Source of the DNA: a bacterium
GTDB lineage: Bacteria > B130-G9
Direction of reading: 5' to 3'
DNA length: 9,501 nt
Assembly (NCBI GenBank): GCA_021160245.1
Contig: JAGHCW010000019.1
Coordinates: 1 to 9,501 of the forward strand
Of the stretch, positions 1 to 7,259 are shown piece after piece. The notes under the pieces are model-generated. The model worked only from the letters and a program-made list of their open reading frames with translations, was not told the DNA's origin and searched no databases. Position 1 is the first letter of the stretch. Each line of letters starts with the position of its first letter. Both the position numbers and the translations under genes were made by a program.

Positions 1-3000
1 GCCTTGGCCAGCATTGGGTTAATCACGAGAGATAGGTCGCAATCACTCTCCTCAAATAGAATCTCGCCCTCTCCTGCCGGATGGTTCTGCGGGTCATCGC
101 CGGGACAAACATACTCGGACGCCGTCGCCCCAATCATGCAGAGGCCCGTCGCGCCATCGCTGCTGAACGTTGCGCTCGCAACACCCGAGCCGTCCGTATT
201 AGCCTCAAACTGCTGCTGCCCACTGCCCGTGAAAGTTGCGCCGTCCAAGTCGATGACGAAAACCACTTTCTCACCTGGGACAGGCTCGTCGTTCATTGTC
301 AGCATCGCCGTCGCCGTAACCTCGGTTCCATCGCACTTCGCCGTCGAAGGCGCATTCACCGTGATGAGGCAGACATTGGATTTGAAGGCTAGCGCAGCGG
401 CGCCTTTAATAAAACTGTCGGTCCCGGGGCACTTCCGGTCCGCCACTCCCTGTATGGTGCAAACACCTACGCCGCCAGAGCTAGTCAAATTGGCCGTTGC
501 TATGCCATCTGCGCCCGTAACGGCCACAAATTCATTCGATGACGACTCTATAAAGGTGGCGCCAAGAAGGTCAGTTGATAGGGCAACTGATATGCCCGGC
601 TTAACCAAGGGCTCGCCATTCACATTCGCGGTGATTGAGAGAGCGATACTATCACTCCCATCTGCCCTTGCTACGGTCTTATCCGGAGTAATAGCTACCT
701 CACAGACATTGGGTTTGAAGCTTACATAGGCATTATCATTCGTCTCCTGCCCAACGCAGAGCTGCGAGGTCTGCGCATTGATCGTGCATGGGCCATAATA
801 GCCACTGCTTGCAAGAATTACAGAAACGACACCATTCTCATCGCTATATGCCTTGGCGGTATCATTGCCCGTGCTTTCAAATGCAACAGTTGAGGCAAAC
901 AAATTCCCCTCTGTGCATTTCGCGGTGAATACTACCTCGACGCCGGCCCCTGCTGGATTCCCATTAATGCTCAAGGTACCAGTTATAGTTACGGGTTCTC
1001 CAGTTGCATCTGCGACGTCTGGCTCCGCCTTAAGGGCGAGCTGGCACAGATTGTCGCTGAATTTCACCTGAATCTCATCGCTCTTGAGGGGTTCATCATC
1101 GCCAGGGCATTTGAAACCAGCAACGGTGCCTACTAACCGGCACGTCCCTGTCTGCTTGCTGCCAAACTTGAAGGTTATCCTTCCGTTCTCGTCAGTCATC
1201 AGATCAATGGCGGGCTGATCGCTTGGCGCGAAATAACCGCCCTGGAACTGCTCATCGTTGGCGTCCAGAAGTCTCAGCTCGATTCGCTTTGAAGCAACCG
1301 GTGCATTATTCAAAACCAACTCGCCAGTCGCCTCGATCTGCGACTCCGGCTGACCGTCGGAGCGCGCATTCGCCTTGTCAACTGTGAAGGTGAGTGAACA
1401 CTCGTTCCGGCGGAACGTCATCAACTTGCTGTCCGCCGCATGGTCTTCTGTCCCTGGACACACCTCAGTTGCCTTTGCATCTATTCTGCAGCTATCATCG
1501 AAACCAAAGCTCGATATGTTGACGACGACCTTCCCATCCGCGCCGGTATAGACCGAGGCCGTTGATTTGCCGGTCTCGGCAAAATAGACCTGCCTTGTTA
1601 GGGTCGGCTCCGAGCCAAGAAGGTCGATTTTAAAGTCAATCTGCTTATTAGCTAGCGGCTCAGAGTTCATCGTAAGAAGAGCAGTTGCCTGTATCTCATC
1701 CAAGCCGTCGGCAAGAGCTGTGTTCGGATTTACGGTAAGCTCCAGCTTGCAGATATTCGTCTGGAAGGTCACGAACTTGCTATCCGACGCAAACTCATCG
1801 GTCGTTCCCTCGCACGGCTCTTGCGCAGTAGCGATTATCTCACACTGGCCCTTGAAGGCATCGCTTAATACGCCTGCTGCGACCTTTCCTTCCTCATCAG
1901 TATAAGATGTCAAAGTCTCAGTGTTGGTGTCGGCGAAGTAAACTGTCTTGTTAGTATCGCTTCGATCGTATTCGAGGCTGAATTTAACCTGCGCATTCAC
2001 CAGCGGCTCCGAGTTCACCAATAGAGTTGCGGTCGCTAGTATCTCGTCCTTGCCATCGGCCAGGGCTGTGTTCGGATCAACGATGAGTTCCAACTCACAG
2101 ATGTTGGCTGGTCTCGCCTTGAAATCAACGTACTTGCAAGCGTCAGAGTCTTCCATTTCCGTTCCGGAAGGACACTCATAATCGGTATTCACGCACAGAT
2201 TGAACGTGCCCATTTCCTGTGAACAGGCCCTGACGGTGACCTCACCACTTGAATTTGTTGTTCCACTACTTATGTCTTTGTCAAACTTTAGGGAGGCACT
2301 TGGCCCGCTGGTGGTCGAGCTACCCGAAAATTCCAGTAACTCACCTACGACGGGCTCTCCACTGTAAAGCAGTTTGGCCGTTGCCGTCACAAAACTATCA
2401 TCGGTCGATATCGCGTCAGCATAAGCGGTTGTCTTGTCAGTCGTCAGCTGCAGAGTACAGCGATACATCGGATTTGCGACAAAATTGATTGTAACCGCAT
2501 TGCTATTGGCGCCTCCTGACGAGGCGCGCAGCATATAGCCATTGAGGGACTCGCTGGTTACTACACAGCTGGCGACGCCCATGGAATCAGTGAAGACCTC
2601 AACTACGGTCGCTCCAGCCTGGAAATCATCTAGGTCAATATCGCTGTCGGCAAGTGGAAGCGGCATTCGCATTGCCTCGGCAGGCAGGAATTTACCGATC
2701 TCCCGGTCCTGGACACGATTATTGAGCTCAGGTCTTGTGATCACCGGATTCATTGGGTCAAGGTTCAGGAATCCTGGCTTGCCCGAGACGACCTCGCGGC
2801 TCTCCACCGGTCTGTTGTTGGGCGTCATTGGCGACGCCCGCCTCGCGCCTATAGATGAATTGCGTTCAATCGCAAAAGGCTGGACCACACTTCCCCCGGC
2901 TATTCCCTTCAATGAAGCCGCCTTTGAGGTTGCTTGAATAACCTGGATCAACACAAACTGCACGCTCTGGTCAGCGAGCGCCATGTTGTATGCGTCTTTC

Positions 3001-3200
3001 AATGTGGCAGTAATCTCGATTGTTCTAAAAACGGGCGTCTGGGAGGGATAGGCTGACAAGGTAAGATCAACACCTTCCGGCCCAGTCTTTGAATCACCAT
3101 CGCCTCCACCCTTGCTGCAGCCGCTCAGGTTCCAAACCGTCACGCTTATGACCGCAAACCCCACAAGAAGGAGTAAAGCTACAAGCGGGCTACGTTTCAT
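1..3200 (-). CDS. Large repeat lipoprotein with tandem Cys-containing Ig-like domains (C-terminus beyond the window)
   Basis: An uninterrupted minus-strand frame of 1066 codons starts at ATG 3200 and is still open at the left edge, so the C-terminus is missing. A GGGAGGA ribosome-binding site lies 8 bases before the start; a nearer upstream ATG is out of frame and stops at once. Residues 1-28 are a lipoprotein signal: MKR, a hydrophobic stretch, then lipobox LSGC with Cys28 as the lipidated residue, followed by a Gly/Ser/Asp-rich linker. Residues about 44-243 look like one invasin-type (Big_1-like) Ig domain split by a long insert. From Cys248 the protein is tandem units of 110-120 residues, each opening with N-x-C and carrying A-D-G, A-T-A-x-L, N-x-E-P-L, T-D-E-x-G, G-x-C and C-P-G-T/D motifs. 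Export to the periplasm or cell surface is clear. A structural, adhesive or binding role is inference, and no enzymatic motif is visible. It lies 84 bp downstream of the barrel gene on the same strand. Confidence 0.87.
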   Translation of the reverse strand, partial: MKRSPLVALLLLVGFAVISVTVWNLSGCSKGGGDGDSKTGPEGVDLTLSAYPSQTPVFRTIEITATLKDAYNMALADQSVQFVLIQVIQATSKAASLKGIAGGSVVQPFAIERNSSIGARRASPMTPNNRPVESREVVSGKPGFLNLDPMNPVITRPELNNRVQDREIGKFLPAEAMRMPLPLADSDIDLDDFQAGATVVEVFTDSMGVASCVVTSESLNGYMLRASSGGANSNAVTINFVANPMYRCTLQLTTDKTTAYADAISTDDSFVTATAKLLYSGEPVVGELLEFSGSSTTSGPSASLKFDKDISSGTTNSSGEVTVRACSQEMGTFNLCVNTDYECPSGTEMEDSDACKYVDFKARPANICELELIVDPNTALADGKDEILATATLLVNSEPLVNAQVKFSLEYDRSDTNKTVYFADTNTETLTSYTDEEGKVAAGVLSDAFKGQCEIIATAQEPCEGTTDEFASDSKFVTFQTNICKLELTVNPNTALADGLDEIQATALLTMNSEPLANKQIDFKIDLLGSEPTLTRQVYFAETGKSTASVYTGADGKVVVNISSFGFDDSCRIDAKATEVCPGTEDHAADSKLMTFRRNECSLTFTVDKANARSDGQPESQIEATGELVLNNAPVASKRIELRLLDANDEQFQGGYFAPSDQPAIDLMTDENGRITFKFGSKQTGTCRLVGTVAGFKCPGDDEPLKSDEIQVKFSDNLCQLALKAEPDVADATGEPVTITGTLSINGNPAGAGVEVVFTAKCTEGNLFASTVAFESTGNDTAKAYSDENGVVSVILASSGYYGPCTINAQTSQLCVGQETNDNAYVSFKPNVCEVAITPDKTVARADGSDSIALSITANVNGEPLVKPGISVALSTDLLGATFIESSSNEFVAVTGADGIATANLTSSGGVGVCTIQGVADRKCPGTDSFIKGAAALAFKSNVCLITVNAPSTAKCDGTEVTATAMLTMNDEPVPGEKVVFVIDLDGATFTGSGQQQFEANTDGSGVASATFSSDGATGLCMIGATASEYVCPGDDPQNHPAGEGEILFEESDCDLSLVINPMLAK
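39..2459 (-). repeat. Seven complete tandem ~110-120-residue Cys/Ig-like protein repeats plus the start of an eighth
   Basis: The repeats are phased by the first Cys of each unit, at protein residues 248, 368, 484, 601, 719, 833, 944 and 1054 of the lipoprotein. Unit lengths are therefore 120, 116, 117, 118, 114, 111 and 110 residues. Three Cys positions recur in every unit: the opening N-x-C, a G-x-C-type position near the end, and an x-C-(P/E/V)-G position about ten residues later. Units 1, 5 and 7 carry extra Cys. Units 2 and 3 (first Cys at 368 and 484) are closest to each other, also at DNA level around 1680-1760 and 2020-2105, suggesting a relatively recent duplication. The array continues beyond the left edge. 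Confidence 0.85.
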
Positions 3201-3284
3201 GCCAGCATTCCTCCCTATCTAAAGTATCGAACCAATCTCAAAACTCGAAGCGTCATCTATAATAAATTGCTGTCAAATCCTAAG

Positions 3285-4058
3285 TTACCAAGAGACCACT
3301 ATGTCGGCCGTTCCAGAATCGGTGCGCTCGTCAAAATAGCCGTCCGAGTCGATGATATGATACCGATAGCCCGTGGTCATCGTCAATGCGACAGGAAGCC
3401 ACTCACCACCTTCGATTGCATAACCCAGGCCCGCCTTCAGCGTCGCGCCCCACGCGCTACTATCGCTATTGAGATACTCCGCATAGGGAATCCACTCTCC
3501 GGAACCGTAGGCAAACACCCCTGTCTCTCCCAGAGGCAATGCGCCCTTCAGCCCAAGGCCGCCCGCATACATCTCGTCCTCGAGCATACTCGATCCTGTC
3601 TGCGGCCACTCGCCAAGTCCTCTCGAGAGTCTGTACTTCCGATAGCGGTAGTCAATGAAGGCGCCAAGATATGGAATGATGCGATAGCACACATCGACTT
3701 TCACATCAGTAATATCCAGAGAGCAGCCTATGTAGTCTGCGCTCAAACCAAGGCCGGATGAATCGTAGGCATCCAAATCGCCAAAATACGTCGAGACATT
3801 GAACTCAAAATTGTCCCAAAAACTCTCCGTGTTCGCGATCTGAACGCTCAGCATAGGGCCTGCAAGCAGACCGTCAAAATAAACATCAAAATCCTCGAAT
3901 TGAAGCTCTGTATCGGTCATGAATAGTGTCTTGACGCCAAACGTGAATGTAAACCTATCGGTATCCCTTTCCTGAACGGCTCTCTTTTGGGAAAGACCGA
4001 TACAGGGAACCAGCAGAAGGCAAACAAGAGCGAAAGCCCATAGCCGGCGATTCTTCAT
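3285..4058 (-). CDS. Outer-membrane beta-barrel protein, uncharacterised (257 aa)
   Basis: The start at ATG 4058 has an AAAGGAGAT ribosome-binding site 4 bases upstream. Residues 1-23 form a typical Sec signal peptide (KNRR, then a Leu/Val/Ala core) with likely cleavage after GLS and before Gln24. Cys19 is preceded by Pro, so it is not a lipobox. The mature part alternates polar and aromatic or aliphatic residues in many short segments, for example FTFTFGVKTLF, FEFNVSTYFGDL, YRIIPYLGAFIDYRYRKYRL and VALTMTTGYRYHI. The chain ends in Trp, as expected for a BAM-assembled barrel of about 8-12 strands. Two Cys (112, 124) flank one predicted strand pair and could form a disulfide. No specific family is recognised; it could be a porin-like, assembly or structural barrel. 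It is followed at 84 bp by the repeat lipoprotein, with no obvious terminator between, so the two may be co-transcribed. Confidence 0.78.
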   Translation of the reverse strand: MKNRRLWAFALVCLLLVPCIGLSQKRAVQERDTDRFTFTFGVKTLFMTDTELQFEDFDVYFDGLLAGPMLSVQIANTESFWDNFEFNVSTYFGDLDAYDSSGLGLSADYIGCSLDITDVKVDVCYRIIPYLGAFIDYRYRKYRLSRGLGEWPQTGSSMLEDEMYAGGLGLKGALPLGETGVFAYGSGEWIPYAEYLNSDSSAWGATLKAGLGYAIEGGEWLPVALTMTTGYRYHIIDSDGYFDERTDSGTADIVVSW

Positions 4059-4125
4059 CTAAATCTCCTTTCACTTTCTGCGTTCACGCGCTTTTGCTCG
4101 CAGTTCACACCCACTATCGGAGAAC

Positions 4126-4152
4126 GTAGCGAGGTGTAAGGAATATCGCTAC
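4126..4152. repeat. 7-bp perfect inverted repeat in the barrel gene leader
   Basis: GTAGCGA (4126-4132) and TCGCTAC (4146-4152) are perfect inverted repeats with a 13-base loop. The element lies 68-94 bases upstream of the barrel start codon, downstream of the predicted promoter. It could be an mRNA hairpin in the leader or an operator. There is no T-run, so it is not a classic terminator. Confidence 0.35.
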
Positions 4153-4327
4153 ACATGAACAAAAACACTCAAACTATAGCCATTACAATCTCGCCAGCCC
4201 TCGACCCGACTAGATCAACTTACACAACATCTTGCGATTGCTAGCTCATCCATCCCCACATCCCGACATCCACAACCAAAATGCTGCAAATGCAACTTTT
4301 ATGGGCAAGTTCAACCATCGGAGCGAA

Positions 4328-4357
4328 AGTATAGAACAGTGAATCTCTCCGTGTCAA
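4328..4357 (-). promoter_or_regulatory. Strong sigma-70-type promoter, probably for the barrel/lipoprotein genes
   Basis: On the minus strand a perfect -35 box TTGACA (4357-4352) is followed after 18 bases by a -10 box TATACT (4333-4328). Transcription would begin near 4321. That is about 260 bases upstream of the barrel start codon, giving a long leader. A short minus-strand frame (ATG 4318, stop 4241-4243, 25 codons) would begin almost at the transcript 5' end. Confidence 0.5.
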
Positions 4358-4561
4358 CCATAAAATACCAAAGGAATCTCTCAATTCAGGAAAATTGGCA
4401 ATAAACCAGCATCGGCAAAGCGCGATCCCGTGCCACAACAAGGGTCTTGTTTTCTTAGTTGAATCGCTGCACCCGTTGCCATAACCTGACTATTATGTTT
4501 GATAGCCGGAGGACAGGGAATCGTTCTGATCCCTATTGAGACCTGAACATAAGGAGAGCAA

Positions 4562-5692
4562 ATGGCCAAATCAAGACTCTATTTCGCATCCGCAAGGAAC
4601 ACCAAGTGGCTATATCAGGATAGTCTGCCTGGCAAGTTCGAGCGGATGCTTTCGACATTCGACTTCGAAAGATACATCAAGAAGGATGAATGGGTCGCGG
4701 TCAAGATCCATTGGGGCTCTGAGGGGGCATTCAGACCGATTAGGGCGACCTTCATCCGAAAGACAGTTGATCGAATCAAGGCCGCCGGGGCCGATCCGTT
4801 CATCACTGAGACGGTGCGCATCCCCGGACTTGATTACCTGCACGTCGCCAACTACAACGGCATCAGCCAAGAAACTTGTGGCGCGCCTCTTGTTCTCGCC
4901 GACGGACTCTATGGAACCGATAACATTCTCGTTGCGTCCGGTCCAATAATCGGCGAGGTTGCCGTTGCATCCGTGATACACGACGTCCCGGCAATGGTCG
5001 TTCTCTCCCATTTCAAGGGGCATATCCAGTCGAGTTTCGGAGGCGCTCTGAAACATATATCAATGGGTGGCGTCAGCGCTCGTCATCGCGCAAAGAAAGG
5101 CGCCGGACGCGGCGGAATGCACTGCTTGACGCCCGACCGGATAGCCTGGGACAAGAAACTATGCACGTTCTGCATGGCCTGCGTCGAGGTCTGCCCCAGA
5201 AAGGCCCTTAGCATCGAAAAAAAGAAACTCAGGATTGACGAGAATCTCTGCTGGGCGTGCGGCAGATGCGCAAGAGTCTGCGAGACGGGAGCGCTTTCCG
5301 ACCCAATCGATCCCGAGGATTTCCAGAGGCGCCTCATCGAGGGGGCAAAAGGCGTGCTATCAACATTTGAGAAAAACAAGATCATCTATGTCAACGTCAT
5401 GCTGGATATTCAGCCCGAGTGCGACTGCATGCCCGGCGCAGACGTCTCCATCGTTCAGGACATCGGCATCCTTATAGGAGACGACCCCGTCGCAATCGAC
5501 CAAGCCTCGCTCGATATGGTCAACGCTTCCGCGCCTCTACCAAACTCCCTCGCCTCAGACCTCGGCCTGAAACCCGGAGGCAAGCTGCTGGCCGATCTAC
5601 ATAGACCAGACCCGCAGTTCGGCATAGACGAGGCGGTGAGGCTGGGGCTTGGCAGCAGAGAATATGAGATCGTGAAGCTAGATGAGTGTTGA
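4562..5692 (+). CDS. DUF362 family protein with a two-cluster [4Fe-4S] ferredoxin domain
   Basis: The 376-residue protein starts at ATG 4562 behind AAGGAGA with 4 bases of spacing. The DUF362 fold is split around a ferredoxin insert. The N-terminal part (about 1-190) contains the family hallmark SHFKGHIQSSFGGALKHISM (149-168). Two cluster motifs follow: CxxCxxCxxxCP at Cys201/204/207/211 and CxxCxxCxxxC at Cys230/233/236/240. The C-terminal part carries ECDC (Cys287, Cys289) and DIGILIGDDPVAIDQASLDM (300-319), also typical of the family. It is predicted to be a soluble cytoplasmic iron-sulfur protein, with no signal peptide or membrane segment. Family members are common in anaerobes, often annotated only as '4Fe-4S protein' or 'DUF362', and the reaction is not established. 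It appears to be a single-gene unit. Length is normal and all eight cluster Cys are intact. Confidence 0.95.
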   Translation: MAKSRLYFASARNTKWLYQDSLPGKFERMLSTFDFERYIKKDEWVAVKIHWGSEGAFRPIRATFIRKTVDRIKAAGADPFITETVRIPGLDYLHVANYNGISQETCGAPLVLADGLYGTDNILVASGPIIGEVAVASVIHDVPAMVVLSHFKGHIQSSFGGALKHISMGGVSARHRAKKGAGRGGMHCLTPDRIAWDKKLCTFCMACVEVCPRKALSIEKKKLRIDENLCWACGRCARVCETGALSDPIDPEDFQRRLIEGAKGVLSTFEKNKIIYVNVMLDIQPECDCMPGADVSIVQDIGILIGDDPVAIDQASLDMVNASAPLPNSLASDLGLKPGGKLLADLHRPDPQFGIDEAVRLGLGSREYEIVKLDEC

Positions 5693-5743
5693 TCCTGCGA
5701 CTCAAAGGGCATTCATTCGTTGTTTCTGCGATTTGACGGTGTC

Positions 5744-5968
5744 ATGAATCCACATTCGAACGAGGGACCTCAGCGGACAGTGAATATCTCGGCGTTTTTG
5801 ATGCCGGAAACTGAGATAACCCAAAAGTTGTCCCAGGCGGACGGGTGTTCACAATGCTATTCGATCACTGCGGTAGAGCTCGTTATTGAGGCGAATCGGG
5901 AATTGGCACGCTGCGAGACGGAGGGACGTAGTGTCGTCCGGGAGCAGCTAGTCGTCCTAACCGGATGA
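5744..5968 (+). CDS. Small ORF upstream of hicA, possible diverged or degraded HicB-type antitoxin (74 aa)
   Basis: This is a 74-codon frame from ATG 5744; a TTG at 5720 is an alternative. There is no clear ribosome-binding site. Its stop overlaps the HicA start codon in ATGA (5965-5968), the tight coupling usual for hicBA pairs. The segment ADGCSQ...TAVELVIEANREL (residues about 33-55) faintly resembles the HicB pattern 'LPGC..QG.T.EEAL.NI.EA', and the tail REQLVVL resembles the C-terminal strand of HicB proteins. The N-terminal half does not show the usual Y-x-V-x-I-E strand. The gene may be very diverged, frameshifted, or unrelated. The assignment rests mainly on position and overlap. Confidence 0.35.
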   Translation: MNPHSNEGPQRTVNISAFLMPETEITQKLSQADGCSQCYSITAVELVIEANRELARCETEGRSVVREQLVVLTG

Positions 5969-6158
5969 AGCGCCACGCCCTTCTAAAGCACCTTGCCCAA
6001 CAAGAATGCCAGATCTTCAGAGAGGGGCAAAACATACAATCTTTTGGAATCCTGCGAACCGGATGACCTCATCAATCCCACGGCATAAAGAGCTACTCAA
6101 TCGGCTCGTGCGCAAAATCTGCAAGGACCTCGGCGTGGAGGCCCCTTGGTCAAAATGA
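5965..6158 (+). pseudogene. hicA: HicA-type mRNA interferase toxin, broken by a -1 frameshift
   Basis: HicA toxins are small double-stranded-RNA-binding-fold RNases that cleave mRNA and are held inactive by HicB. Reading from ATG 5965 gives MKRHALLKHLAQQECQIFRE then Gly21, and then meets a premature TGA at 6064-6066. From 6027 the next frame continues the protein: AKHTIFWNPANRM, then SSIPRHKELLNRL, then KICKDLGVEAPWSK, ending at TGA 6156-6158. Joined, the product is 64 residues, normal for the family, with the conserved E-G-x-K-H-T (His24, the expected catalytic His), W-N-P, I-P-R-H-K-E and K-I-C-K-D-L-G blocks all present. The break sits in GGGG at 6024-6027, where one additional G would restore the frame. 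Either the gene is a recent pseudogene, the G-run is mis-sequenced, or a -1 slip occurs on GGG. The start overlaps the upstream ORF by ATGA. Confidence 0.82.
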
Positions 6159-6217
6159 AGTTCAGTGGCAGGCTGGAAAGCCAACTGTCAATCATATAAC
6201 GGCGGCTAGAGGGCCCG

Positions 6218-7207
6218 CTATTTGGGCAGCTGCTCGGCTGTTGCGAAGAAGGCGTCGTAATGGCGGAGCATATATAGCCCGTCAGTGAATTGACCCAACG
6301 AGGGCTGCACCGCCTCCCCTTGCACGAGGCGCACAAGGTCGAACGCTTGGTCCGCGCCGGCCGCGATGGCAAGCAGAATGCCGCTGCCAAATCGCGGATT
6401 GATCTCGGTCAACTTGAGATCGCCCTGACCGTCCAGGATGCCCTGAATGACCGCCGGGCCCCGTAAGCCAAGCGCCTCGGCCACGCTCGCAACGAGCTCG
6501 ATGAATTGCTCATTCAGAACGGTCCTTGCCTTGAAAACCTCGCCATCCCGGACATAAAGCCGCTCGCGGGGCACGACGGATAGGGCCTTGCCATTGAAAT
6601 CCGAGAGCGTGTCGAACGAATACTCGATCCCGGGCAGAAACTCCTGAAGTATCGGGTCTGGGACCCGTTTGAGCCAGAAATCGAGCTCCTCGGCGCTGTT
6701 GATCCTATGGACCCCCTTGCCGCCGATGCCGCGTCTGGGCTTGATCAGAATCGGCCAATCCGGCCTCGGTTCGGACGCGAAGAACTCCGACGGAAGCCAG
6801 CTAGTCGGCGTTGGAAATCTCCTTTCAACAAAGTATTGATAGGTTCTCAGTTTGTCGTCACAGATTCCGATCGCATCCGGGTCTGAGACAACGGGCCTTA
6901 TGCCAGCCGCCATCAATCGCTCAGTGGCGGCCGCGAGAACAGGCAAGTCCTTGTCGATTGAAGGGATGATCGCCGAGATGTCGCGCCTCGTGCAGATGCC
7001 AAGCAGGTGGTCGATGAAGCCGGGGCTATTCAAGGCAGGAACGACCTCATACTCGTCGCCCGCAAAGAGCGCCGCCGAAAGAGCCGACATATCAGCGGCA
7101 ATGACCTTTCCGCCACCGCGCCTCGCGAGCGCCTTCTGAAACGCTCTGACCAGGTCTGCTCGCCAGTTTGCGCTCAGAATGAGTATGTTGGTCTTCTGAT
7201 TCATCAT
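6218..7207 (-). CDS. ATP-grasp ligase, carbamoyl-phosphate-synthase/PylC-like (329 aa)
   Basis: This is a predicted cytoplasmic ATP-dependent carboxylate-amine or carboxylate-thiol ligase of unknown substrate. The N-terminal pre-ATP-grasp Rossmann-like domain opens with NILILSANWRADLVRAF and contains AADMS and IIPSIDKDLPVL. The central nucleotide-binding part has ILIKPRRGIGGKGVHR (153-168), with the ATP-binding Lys and glycine-rich loop, and LQEFLPGIEYS (187-197). The metal/phosphate motif EINPRFGSG (268-276) is intact, with the expected Glu and Asn. I chose ATG 7207: GGGAGG lies about 10 bases upstream. A TTG at 7213 would be too close to it, and ATG 7204 is the other option. The gene sits 52 bp downstream of the M24 peptidase homologue on the same strand, so an operon is likely. 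It ends 59 bp from the convergent hicA remnant. Catalysis looks intact, but the substrate cannot be read from the sequence. Confidence 0.9.
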   Translation of the reverse strand: MMNQKTNILILSANWRADLVRAFQKALARRGGGKVIAADMSALSAALFAGDEYEVVPALNSPGFIDHLLGICTRRDISAIIPSIDKDLPVLAAATERLMAAGIRPVVSDPDAIGICDDKLRTYQYFVERRFPTPTSWLPSEFFASEPRPDWPILIKPRRGIGGKGVHRINSAEELDFWLKRVPDPILQEFLPGIEYSFDTLSDFNGKALSVVPRERLYVRDGEVFKARTVLNEQFIELVASVAEALGLRGPAVIQGILDGQGDLKLTEINPRFGSGILLAIAAGADQAFDLVRLVQGEAVQPSLGQFTDGLYMLRHYDAFFATAEQLPK

Positions 7208-7259
7208 TCCCAATGATCCTCCCGCGGCGTCAGCATGGTTTCAAGTTCCGCATCGCCCG

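Larger units (their letters stand above)
4059..4561. other. 503-bp divergent intergenic region
   Basis: This region separates the minus-strand barrel gene from the plus-strand DUF362 gene. It is more AT-rich than the genes around it. It holds the minus-strand promoter at 4328-4357 and the inverted repeat at 4126-4152. For the plus-strand gene I see a TATTAT hexamer at 4491-4496 that could be a -10 box, but no convincing -35 box 16-18 bp upstream. Short frames at 4241-4441 and 4381-4569 (minus) have no protein-like composition and no ribosome-binding site, so I do not call them genes. Confidence 0.6.

Noticed and set aside
4-3000. Plus-strand open frames at 4-729, 81-392, 853-1071, 1720-2181, 2249-2488 and 2542-2937
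   Set aside because: They are antisense to the continuous 1066-codon lipoprotein frame. They have Ser/Pro/Arg-skewed compositions typical of mirrored coding DNA and show no domains or ribosome-binding sites.
3240-3284. TTGACA on the minus strand between the barrel and lipoprotein genes (around 3271-3276) as a promoter
   Set aside because: No -10-like hexamer lies 16-18 bp downstream; the AT-rich TATTATAG is only about 9 bp away.
3267-3761. Plus-strand 164-codon frame
   Set aside because: It lies antisense within the barrel gene, which has a signal peptide, a strong ribosome-binding site and barrel-like strands. The plus frame looks like an Arg/Ala-rich shadow.
3985-4010. Lipobox around Cys19 of the barrel protein
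   Set aside because: Pro occupies the -1 position (L-V-P-C), which is incompatible with lipoprotein signal peptidase. A standard cleavage after GLS fits better.
4610-5056. Minus-strand 148-codon frame inside the DUF362 gene
   Set aside because: The DUF362 frame has unmistakable family and cluster motifs. The opposite frame has none.
6171-6220. GGCT-GGAA-AGCC hairpin (6171-6182) and near-palindrome TAGAGGGCCCGCTA (6207-6220) as a bidirectional terminator between hicA and the ATP-grasp gene
   Set aside because: Stems are short or imperfect and no T-run follows in either direction.
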